Shown: positions 33,480 through 41,608 of the stretch, piece by piece | Position numbering within the stretch: the first letter of the stretch is position 1 | Layout: each line of letters begins with the position of its first letter | NCBI GenBank assembly: GCA_963715475.1 | Contig: OY970241.1 | Coordinates: 992,001 to 1,056,000, forward strand | Direction of reading: 5' to 3' | DNA length: 64,000 nt | From: VAYN01 sp963715475 | Lineage (GTDB): Bacteria; Actinomycetota; Thermoleophilia; Solirubrobacterales; 70-9 | Notes under the pieces: generated by a model | What the model was told of the DNA's origin: nothing | The model's input: only the letters and a program-made list of their open reading frames with translations | Databases searched by the model: none | Translations under genes and position numbers: made by a program

Positions 33480-33493
33480 GTCTGGAGTGGGGG

Positions 33494-34648
33494 TCAGCCG
33501 AGGGCGCGGCGGCGCTCGCGCTGGACCCAGGCGCGGTGGGTGAGCCAGGCGAGCAGGGCGATCAGCGCGATCGGCGCGAGGACGGCGAGGCCGACCAGCG
33601 TCACGGCGGCGGCGACGGTGAGGACGCGGCCGGCGTCGTGCAGGGCGTTGTCGATCCCCCAGGCGCCGCCGCCGGAGGAGCCCGTGCCTTCGGCGGTCTC
33701 GATCCGCAGGGAGACGCGGGAGAGGTCGGCGCGCCTGCGCAGGCGGTTCAGCCGGGCGGCGAGGTGGCCGGCGTGTAGGCGCGCCTGGCGCAGCTCGGGT
33801 TCGACCGCCTGCCTATCTTCTTCGCTCGAGGTTTCGCCGAGCTGGGCGAGCAGGTCGTCGATGCGCGACCGCGATTCCCGCAGCCGCTCGGCGGCGCCGG
33901 CGGTGGGGGCGGTGATGTCTGCGGTCGCTTCGTGGCGCGAGCTCACCGTGTCGATTTCCGAGAACGCCGCCATCGCGTCGCCGAGCCGGGCGCTCGGGAT
34001 CAGCAGCTCGAAGCGCGCTCCCGCCTTGCCGGCGGCGCCCTGCCGGGTGGAGGAGCGCATCACGATCCCGCCCTGGGCGTGGACGGCTTCGAAGACCTTG
34101 GCGGAGTCGTCGGCGACATCTTCGGGGGCGGCGGCGAGGACGATCTCGGCCGAGCGTTCGACGTCGCGGTGGCGGCGCGGGAGGGTCGCGTCGAAGCTCC
34201 CCCCGGCGGACCCGTAGGCCACCCCCGCCCCGGCTTCTCCCGCCTCGGAAGGAATCGTCGGAACCGACGACTCGTACATCGTCTGCGACGCTTCTTCGTG
34301 CGCGGGCGCCGCGGCGGCTCCTCCCGCCGGGGGGACGGGGCCGGTCGAGCGATGTCGCTCTTCGGGACGCAGGACCGCGACTTCGGCGCTGGAGCCGCGT
34401 CTCGATTCGCTCGTCATCACCACCGCCGTCGCGACGACGATCGCAAGCAGGGCTACGGCGCCGATCGGCACCAGCAGGCGGCGGGGAGGCAGTTCCCGCA
34501 GCCAGTCGAAGGAGGGCCGCGGCGGCCACGAGCGCCGCGGGAAGCCCGCGGCGGCGCGCTCGTCGAGCTCGGTGGCGAACCGCGGGCGCGGGGCCGGGCG
34601 CAGGGCCTGCAGGTCGGCGATCAGCCTCTCGTCCCTAGGCGGTTCCAT
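33494..34648 (-). CDS. Membrane protein with a DUF4349-like domain, partner of the ECF sigma factor
   Basis: 384 residues. A cytosolic N-terminal part of about 55 residues precedes one membrane segment (RLLVPIGAVALLAIVVATAVVM); an A/S/P-rich linker follows, then a conserved external domain (ERSAEIVLAAAPEDVADDSAKVFEAVHAQGG, later SRSRIDDLLAQLGETSSEED), and a second hydrophobic stretch near the C terminus before a basic end. The layout matches DUF4349 proteins. It overlaps the sigma gene by 14 bases, so the cytosolic end may hold or release the sigma factor; this is inferred. Confidence 0.8.
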   Translation of the reverse strand: MEPPRDERLIADLQALRPAPRPRFATELDERAAAGFPRRSWPPRPSFDWLRELPPRRLLVPIGAVALLAIVVATAVVMTSESRRGSSAEVAVLRPEERHRSTGPVPPAGGAAAAPAHEEASQTMYESSVPTIPSEAGEAGAGVAYGSAGGSFDATLPRRHRDVERSAEIVLAAAPEDVADDSAKVFEAVHAQGGIVMRSSTRQGAAGKAGARFELLIPSARLGDAMAAFSEIDTVSSRHEATADITAPTAGAAERLRESRSRIDDLLAQLGETSSEEDRQAVEPELRQARLHAGHLAARLNRLRRRADLSRVSLRIETAEGTGSSGGGAWGIDNALHDAGRVLTVAAAVTLVGLAVLAPIALIALLAWLTHRAWVQRERRRALG

Positions 34649-35171
34649 CGCAGGCCTCCCTCAACTTGGTCATCGCCCGGTGCAGCTTGGTGCCGGCATT
34701 CGACTCGCTGGTCCCGAGCACCTGGGCGATCTCGGCGTTGGCGAGGCCGGCGAAGAACTTGAGCGCGATCAGCTCCCGCTCGCCCGCCTGCAGGCGGGCG
34801 AGCGCGGCCGAGACGGCAAGCCGCCGCTCGCGGTCCTCGTCGTCGCCCTGGGCTCCGAAGCCGGTGAGATCCTCCGGCTCGGCATTCAGCTCGGCCTGGC
34901 GCCCCCGGCGCCGCAGCTCGTCGAGAGCCGCGTTGCGGGCGATGCCGAACAGCCAGGCGCGCGGCTCGCCCCGCTGCGGGTCGAAGCGGTTGCGCTTGCG
35001 GTAGGCGCGCTCGAAGGCGGCCGCGGTGACTTCCTCGGCCGCGGCGGGATCGCGAAGCAGGCCGGCGACGTAGGCGTAGACGTCGTCGCGGCTGGCGCGG
35101 TAGAGGCGCTCGAAGGCGAGGTCGGCCTCGCGTGGCGCGTCCTTGGCCTCGGCGACGAGCGTCTGCTCCAT
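34635..35171 (-). CDS. ECF-type RNA polymerase sigma factor
   Basis: 178 residues from the minus-strand ATG at 35171 (MEQTLVAEAKDAPRE); an upstream ATG at 35204 would add 11 residues. Region 2 (FERLYRASRDDVYAYVAGLLRDPAAAEEVTAAAFERAYR, then PRAWLFGIARNAALDELRRR) and region 4 (ERELIALKFFAGLANAEIAQVLGTSESNAGTKLHRAMTKL) are present, with no region 1 or 3, as in ECF sigmas. It directs polymerase to a small regulon, likely including its own operon. Confidence 0.93.
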   Translation of the reverse strand: MEQTLVAEAKDAPREADLAFERLYRASRDDVYAYVAGLLRDPAAAEEVTAAAFERAYRKRNRFDPQRGEPRAWLFGIARNAALDELRRRGRQAELNAEPEDLTGFGAQGDDEDRERRLAVSAALARLQAGERELIALKFFAGLANAEIAQVLGTSESNAGTKLHRAMTKLREACDGTA

Positions 35172-35219
35172 GCCCGTACTACGCCCGGACTCCCCGTCCA
35201 TCACATCAGTCTCGACGAT

Positions 35220-35257
35220 TGGCGAGTTGACCTCGCTATAGGCAAGCTAACTCACCA
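35220..35257 (-). repeat. 38-base hairpin family with CCTATAGCGAGG loop, copy 1 (3' of bioA)
   Basis: Read on the minus strand it begins TGGTGAGTTAGCTT and ends AGGTCAACTCGCCA, a 14-bp stem with one mismatch and G-T pairs around the loop GCCTATAGCG. It lies 12 bases after the bioA stop in the bioA direction. The other copy is at 54211. Confidence 0.7.
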
Positions 35258-35268
35258 ATGGTTGGTGG

Positions 35269-36576
35269 TCAGGCCGCTTGGGGGAGCTCGATCGGCGCCG
35301 AGGCGACGGCGGCGCTGATCGCGTCGCGGGCGATCGCGACGAGCTCGCGCAGCTCGTCCTCGGAGATCGAGAGCGGGGGCATGAGGACGACGGTGTTGCC
35401 GAGGGGGCGGATGAAGGCGCCGCGCTCGCGGGCCTCGACCGTCACCCGGTGGCCCATGCGCAGGGCGTCGTCGTGGCCGCCGAGGTCGATGCCGACCATG
35501 AAGCCCTTCTGGCGCACCTCCGCCACCTCGGGCATCGCCGCCACCTCGGACAGCAGCTCTTCCAGCAGGGCGATCTTCGGCTGCAGGCGCTCCAGCGTCC
35601 GCTCCTGCTCGAAGACGTCGAGGTTGGCGAGGGCGGCGGCGCAGGCGAGCGGGTTGCCGGTGTAGGTGTGGCCGTGGAAGAAGGTCCTGAACTCCTCGTA
35701 GGCGCCGAGGAAGCCCGCGTAGATCTCCTCGCTGGTCAGGGTCGCGGCGAGCGGCAGGTAGCCGCCGGTGATCCCCTTCGCCAGGCACATCAGGTCGGGG
35801 CTGACCCCTTCCTGCTCGCAGGCGAACATCGTCCCGGTGCGGCCGAACCCGGTCGCCACCTCGTCGCAGATCAGCAGCGCGCCGTGGCGGTCGCAGAGCT
35901 CGCGGGCGGCGCGCAGGTAGCCCTCGGGCTGGAGCAGGATGCCCGCCGCGCCCTGGACCAGCGGCTCGACGATGACGCCGGCGATCTCCCCGCCGTGCTC
36001 GCCCAGCACCCGCTCGAGGTCGGCGGCGTCGCCCGGCTCGACCACGTGGGTCTCGAACAGCAGCGGCCGGTAGGTGGAGTGGAAGAGGTCGATGCCGCCG
36101 ACCGAGACCGAGCCGATCGTGTCGCCGTGGTAGGCCTCGCGCAGGCGCGCGAACTTCGTCCGCCGGGCGTGCTCGCCGCCCCGCTGCTGCTGGTACTGGA
36201 AGGCGATCTTGAGGGCGATCTCGGCCGCGGTCGAGCCCGAGTCCGAGTAGAAGACGCGGCTGAGCCCGGCGGGGGCGATCTCGACCAGCCGCGCCGCCAG
36301 CTCGGTCGCCCCGGGGTGGGAGAGCCCCAGCATCGTCGTGTGCGCGACCCGGTCGAGCTGCTCGCGCACCGCCGCGTCGATCGCCGGGTGCCGGTGCCCG
36401 TGGACGTTGCACCAGAGCGCCGCCGTCCCGTCCAGGTAGCGCCGCCCCTCGGTGTCGAACAGGTAGGAGCCCTCGCCGCGCTCGATCATCAGCGGCTCTT
36501 CCTCGCTCCACCCCTGCTGCTGCGTGAAGGGGTGCCAGACGAATTCGCGGTCGAGCTGCGCGTGGTCGGGCTCCAT
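35269..36576 (-). CDS. bioA: Adenosylmethionine-8-amino-7-oxononanoate aminotransferase
   Basis: 435 residues, usual length. It converts KAPA to DAPA in biotin synthesis. The opening HPFTQQQGWSEEEPLMIERGEG and YLDGTAALWCNVHGHRHP are BioA-type; the pyridoxal-phosphate lysine lies in CLAKGITGGYLPLAATL, and the aspartate in LLICDEVATGFGRTG. It is about 4.3 kb away from the bioB-bioF-bioD operon, on the same strand, so the pathway is split into two units. Confidence 0.95.
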   Translation of the reverse strand: MEPDHAQLDREFVWHPFTQQQGWSEEEPLMIERGEGSYLFDTEGRRYLDGTAALWCNVHGHRHPAIDAAVREQLDRVAHTTMLGLSHPGATELAARLVEIAPAGLSRVFYSDSGSTAAEIALKIAFQYQQQRGGEHARRTKFARLREAYHGDTIGSVSVGGIDLFHSTYRPLLFETHVVEPGDAADLERVLGEHGGEIAGVIVEPLVQGAAGILLQPEGYLRAARELCDRHGALLICDEVATGFGRTGTMFACEQEGVSPDLMCLAKGITGGYLPLAATLTSEEIYAGFLGAYEEFRTFFHGHTYTGNPLACAAALANLDVFEQERTLERLQPKIALLEELLSEVAAMPEVAEVRQKGFMVGIDLGGHDDALRMGHRVTVEARERGAFIRPLGNTVVLMPPLSISEDELRELVAIARDAISAAVASAPIELPQAA

Positions 36577-36714
36577 CCGCTCGCACGTTAGCCCCGCGGG
36601 CGGCGGTAGCCGACCGCTTCAAGGGCCGATTTAGCGGGCTTCTGGACGGCGCGGCGCATCCTTACGTCCCACCTGCGCCTGACCGGCCCAGGCGGGGAGT
36701 GATATAGCTCACAC

Positions 36715-36729
36715 GAGCAAATATTGCTC
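36715..36729. promoter_or_regulatory. Palindrome GAGCAA-ATA-TTGCTC, likely MarR operator
   Basis: A perfect 6-bp inverted repeat with a 3-base centre lies 36 bases before the MarR start codon. A second dyad, GTTGC-ggccat-GCAAC, follows at 36740-36755. Both contain TTGC/GCAA half-sites, which fits dimer binding by the MarR product and autoregulation of the marR-MFS operon. The region is also visibly richer in A and T than its surroundings. Confidence 0.6.
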
Positions 36730-36765
36730 TTCCGAAAAGGTTGCGGCCATGCAACTATTGACGGG

Positions 36766-37251
36766 ATGCCTAAGACCGACGACACCGCCGCCCGGCTGAC
36801 CGCGCTGATGCACCACGTCTTCCTCTACGACCGCGGCAACCAGCTGCGGGTGATCGAGGAAACGGGGCTCTCGATCACCCAGTCGAAGGTGCTGCTCGAG
36901 CTCGGCGGCCTCGGTCAGGAGGAGGAGGCCTGGCAGGTGAGCGACCTCGCCGAGCTGTTCGGCGTCTCGGTCCCCTCGATGAGCCGCGCGGTCGACGCGC
37001 TGGCGAAGGCGAAGCTGGCGAGCCGGGTCGAGGACCCCGAGGACCGCCGGGTGCGCCGGGTGAAGATCACGCCGAAGGGCAAGAAGCTGGTCGCCACCCT
37101 GGTCACCGTCCGCCTCACCGGCATCGAATCCTTCGTCGCGACCCTCAGCGCCGCCCAGCGCCGCAAGCTCGACGCCGCGGTCGAGGCGCTGATGGACCGC
37201 GAAGACCTCGCCCAGACCTACGAGCACCTGAAGGGAAGTGAGCTCGCTTGA
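36766..37251 (+). CDS. MarR-family transcriptional regulator
   Basis: 161 residues from the ATG at 36766 (MPKTDDTAARLTALMHHVF); an in-frame ATG-containing extension begins at 36724 but would cover the operator. The winged helix is clear: LSITQSKVLLELGGL, VSDLAELFGVSVPSMSRAVDALAKAKLASRVEDPEDRRVRRVKITPKG, with the D-R wing. It likely represses the MFS exporter that follows; the stop overlaps that gene's TTG start. Confidence 0.92.
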   Translation: MPKTDDTAARLTALMHHVFLYDRGNQLRVIEETGLSITQSKVLLELGGLGQEEEAWQVSDLAELFGVSVPSMSRAVDALAKAKLASRVEDPEDRRVRRVKITPKGKKLVATLVTVRLTGIESFVATLSAAQRRKLDAAVEALMDREDLAQTYEHLKGSELA

Positions 37252-38867
37252 CGACTCGATACAGCCACCTGATCACCGACGAGAACCGCAAGTGGTGGAC
37301 GCTCGGAGCGATGTGCTTCGCGCTGTTCATGATCATGCTCGACAACACCGTCGTCAACGTCGCGCTGCCCTCGATCCAGAAGGACCTGGGGGCCTCGATC
37401 AGCGGCCTCGAGTGGACGATCAACGGCTACACGCTCTCCTTCGCGGTGCTGCTGGCGACCGGCGGCCGGCTCGGCGATATCTTCGGCCGGCGGCGGATGT
37501 TCCTCGCCGGGGTGATCGTCTTCGCGCTCTCCTCGGCGACCGCCGGCTTCGCGGTCGACGAGACCGCCCTGGTCCTCAGCCGGGTGGTGCAGGGGGTCGG
37601 CGCGGCGCTGATGATGCCGGGCACGCTCTCGATCATCACCGACGCCTTCCCCGCCCACGAGCGCGGCAAGGCGATGGGCACCTGGGCCGGCGTCTCGGCG
37701 CTGGCGCTGGCGATCGGCCCGGTGCTGGGCGGCTTCCTCACCGAGCACGTCAGCTGGCGGGCGATCTTCTACATCAACGTCCCGGTCGCGATCGGGGCCG
37801 TGCTGGCGACCCTCTTCGCAGTGCGCGAGTCGCGTGACACCTCGGTCGGCCGCGAGGTCGACTATCCCGGCGTCGCCGTCCTCACCGTCGGCCTGACGGC
37901 GCTGGTCCTCGCCCTGGTCGAGGGCAACGGCTGGGGCTGGGGCTCGCCGCAGATCATCGGCCTGCTGGTGGCCGCGGCGGTCGCCCTGCCCGCTTTCGTC
38001 TTCGTCGAGAACCGGGTCAAGGCGCCGATGGTCCAGTTCGACCTGCTCAGCGACCGCAACTTCCTCGCCGCGGTCTGCGTCGCCCTGATCATCACCTTCG
38101 CGATGATGGGCGTCTTCTTCTTCCTCGCGCTCTACATGCAGGACATCCTCGGCTACTCGCCGCTGGAGGCCGGCATCCGCTTCCTGCCCTCGACCCTGAT
38201 GATCGTCGGCGTGGCGCCGGTGGCGGGGCGGCTCTCGGATCGCTTCGGGCCGCGCTGGCTGATCGCCGGCGGCCTGGTGATCGTCGCCGCCTCGCTGTTC
38301 ACCTTCAGCCGCATCGCCGTCGACTCCGGCTACCTCGACCTGCTGCCCGGTTTCATGCTGCTAGGCATCGGGATCGCGATGACGATGTCGCCGATGACCA
38401 GCGCGGCGATGAACGCGGTGCCGGTGCAGAAAGCCGGGATCGCCTCAGGAGTGCTCTCGATGTTCCGGATGGTCGGCGGCAGCCTCGGGGTCGCGGTGAC
38501 CGGCGCGATCTTCCAGGGCCTGGTCAGCTCCAGGCTCGACTCGCTGCTCGGCGGCAGCGGGGTGAGCGCCGCCCAGCGCGACGCGATCTCCGAACAGCTC
38601 GGCGGCGGCTCGGTGGCGAAGGTGCCGGGTCTCGACCCGGCGCAGGCCAAGCAGGTCGCCGCGGCGGGCAGCGAAGCCTTTGTCTACGCGCTCGGCCACG
38701 CGATGACCGTCTCCGGCTTCGTCGCCCTGCTGGGGGCGGCGATCGGCGCCACCGCGATCCGGTCGAAAGGGAAAAGCATCAGCGTCGAGGCCGCCGAGGC
38801 CGAGGCCAGCCCCGGCGGCGAGGCGCTCGCCGGCGAGGAGACCAGGGAGACGGCGCAGGTCGCCTGA
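37248..38867 (+). CDS. MFS drug exporter, DHA2 family (EmrB/QacA type, 14 membrane segments)
   Basis: 539 residues from a TTG overlapping the marR stop (TTGA). Motif A-like GGRLGDIFGRRRMF and the DHA2 motif LDNTVVNVALPSIQKDL in the first membrane segment are present, and about 14 hydrophobic segments can be counted. It exports toxic organic compounds using the proton gradient. Coupling with marR points to induction by its substrate. A complex hairpin region follows the stop. Confidence 0.93.
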   Translation: MTTRYSHLITDENRKWWTLGAMCFALFMIMLDNTVVNVALPSIQKDLGASISGLEWTINGYTLSFAVLLATGGRLGDIFGRRRMFLAGVIVFALSSATAGFAVDETALVLSRVVQGVGAALMMPGTLSIITDAFPAHERGKAMGTWAGVSALALAIGPVLGGFLTEHVSWRAIFYINVPVAIGAVLATLFAVRESRDTSVGREVDYPGVAVLTVGLTALVLALVEGNGWGWGSPQIIGLLVAAAVALPAFVFVENRVKAPMVQFDLLSDRNFLAAVCVALIITFAMMGVFFFLALYMQDILGYSPLEAGIRFLPSTLMIVGVAPVAGRLSDRFGPRWLIAGGLVIVAASLFTFSRIAVDSGYLDLLPGFMLLGIGIAMTMSPMTSAAMNAVPVQKAGIASGVLSMFRMVGGSLGVAVTGAIFQGLVSSRLDSLLGGSGVSAAQRDAISEQLGGGSVAKVPGLDPAQAKQVAAAGSEAFVYALGHAMTVSGFVALLGAAIGATAIRSKGKSISVEAAEAEASPGGEALAGEETRETAQVA

Positions 38868-38880
38868 GCCGAACTCTGCG

Positions 38881-38955
38881 CCGACGGGACGAAAAGACGA
38901 CCTCAGGTAGACGTTTCGGCCCGTCGGGCCAGGGGATTCGACAAATCGTCCCGTC
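38881..38955 (+). promoter_or_regulatory. Two mutually exclusive hairpins between the MFS gene and yaaA
   Basis: CCGACGGGACGAAA (38881-38894) can pair with TTTCGGCCCGTCGG (38914-38927, one A-G mismatch), or its GACGGGACGA part (38883-38892) can pair perfectly with TCGTCCCGTC at 38946-38955. The two folds share the same left arm and cannot coexist, as in attenuators, though it may simply be a terminator with a duplicated arm. No clear T-tract follows. Confidence 0.5.
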
Positions 38956-38983
38956 AGCAGGGTGCGCGTAGGCTGGGCGTCCC

Positions 38984-39639
38984 GTGCTTGTCCTCCTGCC
39001 ACCCTCCGAAGGCAAGGCGCGGCCCGAGGCGGGCGCGCCGGTCGATCTCGGTGCGCTGGCCCTCGCCGCGGAGCTGCGCGAGCAGCGGGAGGCGGTGCTC
39101 GACGCGCTCGACCCGGGGCTGCGGGAGGCGCCGGCGGCGCCGGCAGCCGAGGTCTACACCGGCGTCCTCTACGGCCGGCTGGAGTTGCCGGGCCTGCCGG
39201 CGGAGGCGCGGCGGCGGGTGCTGATCGCCAGCATGCTCTGGGGGTTCGTCCGGCCCGACGACCGGATCCCGTATTACAAGCTGCCGCCGAAGGAGAAGCT
39301 CCCAGGGATCGGGCCGTTGGCGAAGTTCTGGCGCCCGGCACTGGCGGCGGCGCTCCCGGACGAGGCGGGGGAGTTGATCGTCGACATGCGCTCCGGCGCC
39401 TACACCGCCGCCTGGAAGCCGAGGCGGGCGGCGCTGCTGGCGGTCCGGGCGTTCACCGAGCGCGACGGCGAGCGCAAGGCCGTCTCGCACATGGCGAAGG
39501 CGGTCAGGGGCGACGTGGCGCTAGCGCCCTACTGCGGGCGAAGAAGCTCACCGCCGGTCCCGAAGGGGCTGCTGCGATCACCGAGGAAGCCGGCTTCACC
39601 GTCGAGATCAACGGCGGCAATCTCGACGTGATCGTCTGA
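38984..39639 (+). pseudogene. yaaA: Peroxide stress protein YaaA, disrupted by a frameshift
   Basis: From the GTG at 38984 the frame reads LVLLPPSEGKARP, VYTGVLYGRLELPGL, LIASMLWGFVRPDDRIPYYKL and AVSHMAKAVRGDVA, all typical of YaaA (DUF328). Near base 39522 the similarity jumps to the next frame, which gives SALLRAKKLTAG and ends FTVEINGGNLDVIV at 39639, the normal C terminus. A single missing base near gcgctagcgc would explain it. The protein as read ends at 39631 with an unrelated 35-residue tail. No slippery heptamer is seen, so mutation or sequencing error is likelier than programmed shifting. Confidence 0.8.
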
Positions 39640-39704
39640 CCAGCGATTGCGGTCACTCCAACTCTGCGCCTTCGTCTCGACGAATTCTGCAGTTCATGAA
39701 TATT

Positions 39705-39731
39705 CTCCCGCCGTACCCATCTACGCGGGAG
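39705..39731 (+). promoter_or_regulatory. Hairpin overlapping the ribosome binding site of the lipoprotein gene
   Basis: CTCCCGCCGTA (39705-39715) pairs with TACGCGGGAG (39722-39731) with one bulged base and a CCCATC loop. The right arm includes most of the GGGAGG Shine-Dalgarno sequence (39727-39732) 11 bases before the ATG, so the fold would restrict translation start. Confidence 0.5.
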
Positions 39732-39743
39732 GCGTATAGAAAC

Positions 39744-40472
39744 ATGAAGGTTGCAAGTGGTTTCGTCCTGCTCTGCTTTGCGGTGGCACTTCTGGCGGGT
39801 TGCGGTGGCGGCACCAAGACGGTCACCGTAACGGGCGACACCTCCGACTCCGAATCCTCTTCCGACGCGGGAGAAATCCAAGAACGCCTCGAATCGGAAC
39901 TCAGCGACGAAGAAGCGAAAGAAAACGGAGAAGAATCCGCCCCGTCCGACTGCGGAGAAAATGAAATCAACACCGGCGCCCATAAAGAGGGGACCTGCAT
40001 GGAAGGCCACACCAAAATCGTCGTCGCCGATCTCAACTCCCCCTTGAAACTGGAAACGCTCGAAGCGAGGCTCCTGGATATCGAAGAGCGCAAGACGATC
40101 AACGGTGAATTCGGTAAATCCGATACCGCGAATGGCGTCTTCGCGACGTTCAGGCTGAAGATCACGAATCTCAGCCATGCCCCCCAGGAATTCGAAGAAA
40201 ACCAAGCGGTTCTTTTCGTGGATGAATCCATCTACACCCAGGACTTCGAAGTGCAGAACGGGATCGAACAGGAATCCTTTCTGTGGGAGAGCGCAGAAAT
40301 TCAGCCCGGGAACAGCGTAGAAGGAACCGCCACCTTCGACATCCCGAAAAAGGTCGCGAAGAAGATCACCGAAGAAGGAAACCTCGATGTCGCCAACTTC
40401 GGAGCCGAATACTACGAACCTGAAGAATTCTATGAACAGGAAGAAGTAGGGGCGATTAGGACGTACAAGTAG
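39744..40472 (+). CDS. Secreted lipoprotein with a DUF4352-like domain
   Basis: 242 residues from the ATG at 39744 (MKVASGFVLLCFAVALLAGCGGG). The lipobox LLAGC marks lipid attachment at the Cys. An acidic Ser/Glu linker precedes a beta-rich domain with the pattern FATFRLKITNLSHAPQEFEENQAVLFVDE, typical of DUF4352/immunoglobulin-like exported proteins. Codon use is unlike the neighbours: Glu is mostly GAA and A/T at third positions is common, suggesting transfer or low expression. An in-frame start at 39696 would destroy the signal peptide. Confidence 0.8.
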   Translation: MKVASGFVLLCFAVALLAGCGGGTKTVTVTGDTSDSESSSDAGEIQERLESELSDEEAKENGEESAPSDCGENEINTGAHKEGTCMEGHTKIVVADLNSPLKLETLEARLLDIEERKTINGEFGKSDTANGVFATFRLKITNLSHAPQEFEENQAVLFVDESIYTQDFEVQNGIEQESFLWESAEIQPGNSVEGTATFDIPKKVAKKITEEGNLDVANFGAEYYEPEEFYEQEEVGAIRTYK

Positions 40473-40490
40473 GCGGTGGGAGGAGGAGTC

Positions 40491-40871
40491 ATGCGTAGAC
40501 CACACTGGCGGAAGATGACCTGGGCCATCGTCATCTTCAGCGCCCTGATGCTGTTGTGGCTGGTCGTGGGCATCACCTCGGCGGACAACTCAAGCCACTG
40601 CGCCCATGAAACCAGCAGGTTTTTCAGTCAAAACGACTGTACTGCTGCCAGAGACGTCGGGACCGGGATCGGCGTCGCGATCATCTTTACCCTCTGGTTC
40701 ATCGGCTTCATTGTGCTGTCCCTGATCTGGTTCATGACGAGGCCGAAGGGGAGGGACTGTCCGGCATGCGGCGAAAAGGTTGCAAAAGGGCGCACCACCT
40801 GTTCGAACTGCGGCTATGACTTCGCCGCCGCAGTTTCGCACTCGCCGGCACCTGGTGGTCGATCGGCCTGA
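40491..40871 (+). CDS. Small membrane protein with C-terminal zinc ribbon
   Basis: 126 residues from an ATG preceded by GGAGGAG. Two membrane segments (WAIVIFSALMLLWLVVGI and IGVAIIFTLWFIGFIVLSLIWF) flank a short cysteine-containing loop; the C terminus has a zinc ribbon, CPACGEKVAKGRTTCSNCGYDF. It lies 18 bases after the lipoprotein gene and shares its less biased codon use, so the two probably came and act together. Function unknown. Confidence 0.8.
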   Translation: MRRPHWRKMTWAIVIFSALMLLWLVVGITSADNSSHCAHETSRFFSQNDCTAARDVGTGIGVAIIFTLWFIGFIVLSLIWFMTRPKGRDCPACGEKVAKGRTTCSNCGYDFAAAVSHSPAPGGRSA

Positions 40872-40885
40872 AGGGGATCGGTTCC

Positions 40886-41554
40886 CTACCCGATCCGCAG
40901 CGAAGGCCAGCGGCGAAGGTCGTCGAGGTCGAGTGAGGGGAGGGCTCGAACCTCGACCTGGCCCAGGCGGGCGATGGTCTCGCGGTTCGAGCGCTCGATC
41001 TCGGTTGGGCTCTCGGGCCAGGGGTTGAGGACGACCGCCGCGATCTCGAGGCCGGCGGCGCGGGCCGACTCGATCGTCAGCAGGGTGTGGTTGATCGTGC
41101 CGAGGCCGGGCGGGGCGACGATCGCGAGCGGGTAGCCGAGGTCGGCGGCCAGGTCGCGGACGAGGTAGGTGGGGGAGAGCGGGACGAGGAGCCCCCCGAC
41201 GCCCTCGCAGACGATCGCGTCGGCCCCCTCGGCGGCGGTCCGGGCGGCCTGCCGCAGGCGCTCCGGGTCGATCTCCCCGCCCGCCTGTGCCGCCGCCAGG
41301 TGTGGCGAGGCGGGGGGGTCGTAGCGGTAGGGGGCGATCTCCTCGTCGCTCTGGCTCGAGCCGGAGGCGCGGCGCAGCAGCGCGTGGTCGGTCTCGCCCT
41401 CCTCTTCGAGGCCGGTGACGGCGGGCTTGAAGACGGCGACGCGCCTGCCCTCGGCGGCGAGGGTTCGGGCGATTGCCGCGGCGACCACCGTCTTGCCGAC
41501 TTCGGTGCCGGTGCCGGTGACGAAGAGGCCCGCACGTTCCCGGTCTCCGGCCAC
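40886..41554 (-). CDS. bioD: Dethiobiotin synthetase
   Basis: 222 residues. It closes the ureido ring of dethiobiotin from DAPA, CO2 and ATP. The P-loop GTGTEVGKTVVAAAIA is at the N terminus and the FKPAVTG and CEGVGGLLVPLSP blocks match BioD. It is the last gene of the bioB-bioF-bioD operon on the minus strand, 54 bases after bioF. Confidence 0.95.
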   Translation of the reverse strand: MAGDRERAGLFVTGTGTEVGKTVVAAAIARTLAAEGRRVAVFKPAVTGLEEEGETDHALLRRASGSSQSDEEIAPYRYDPPASPHLAAAQAGGEIDPERLRQAARTAAEGADAIVCEGVGGLLVPLSPTYLVRDLAADLGYPLAIVAPPGLGTINHTLLTIESARAAGLEIAAVVLNPWPESPTEIERSNRETIARLGQVEVRALPSLDLDDLRRWPSLRIG

Positions 41555-41608
41555 GCGCTAAGCGACCGCTTCCGGGGCGAGCTGCGTCAGCGGGCGCGGC
41601 AGGGCCAT

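Noticed and set aside
39500..39540. Programmed ribosomal frameshift in yaaA
   Set aside because: No slippery heptamer or downstream pseudoknot is visible at the shift; a simple one-base loss fits better.
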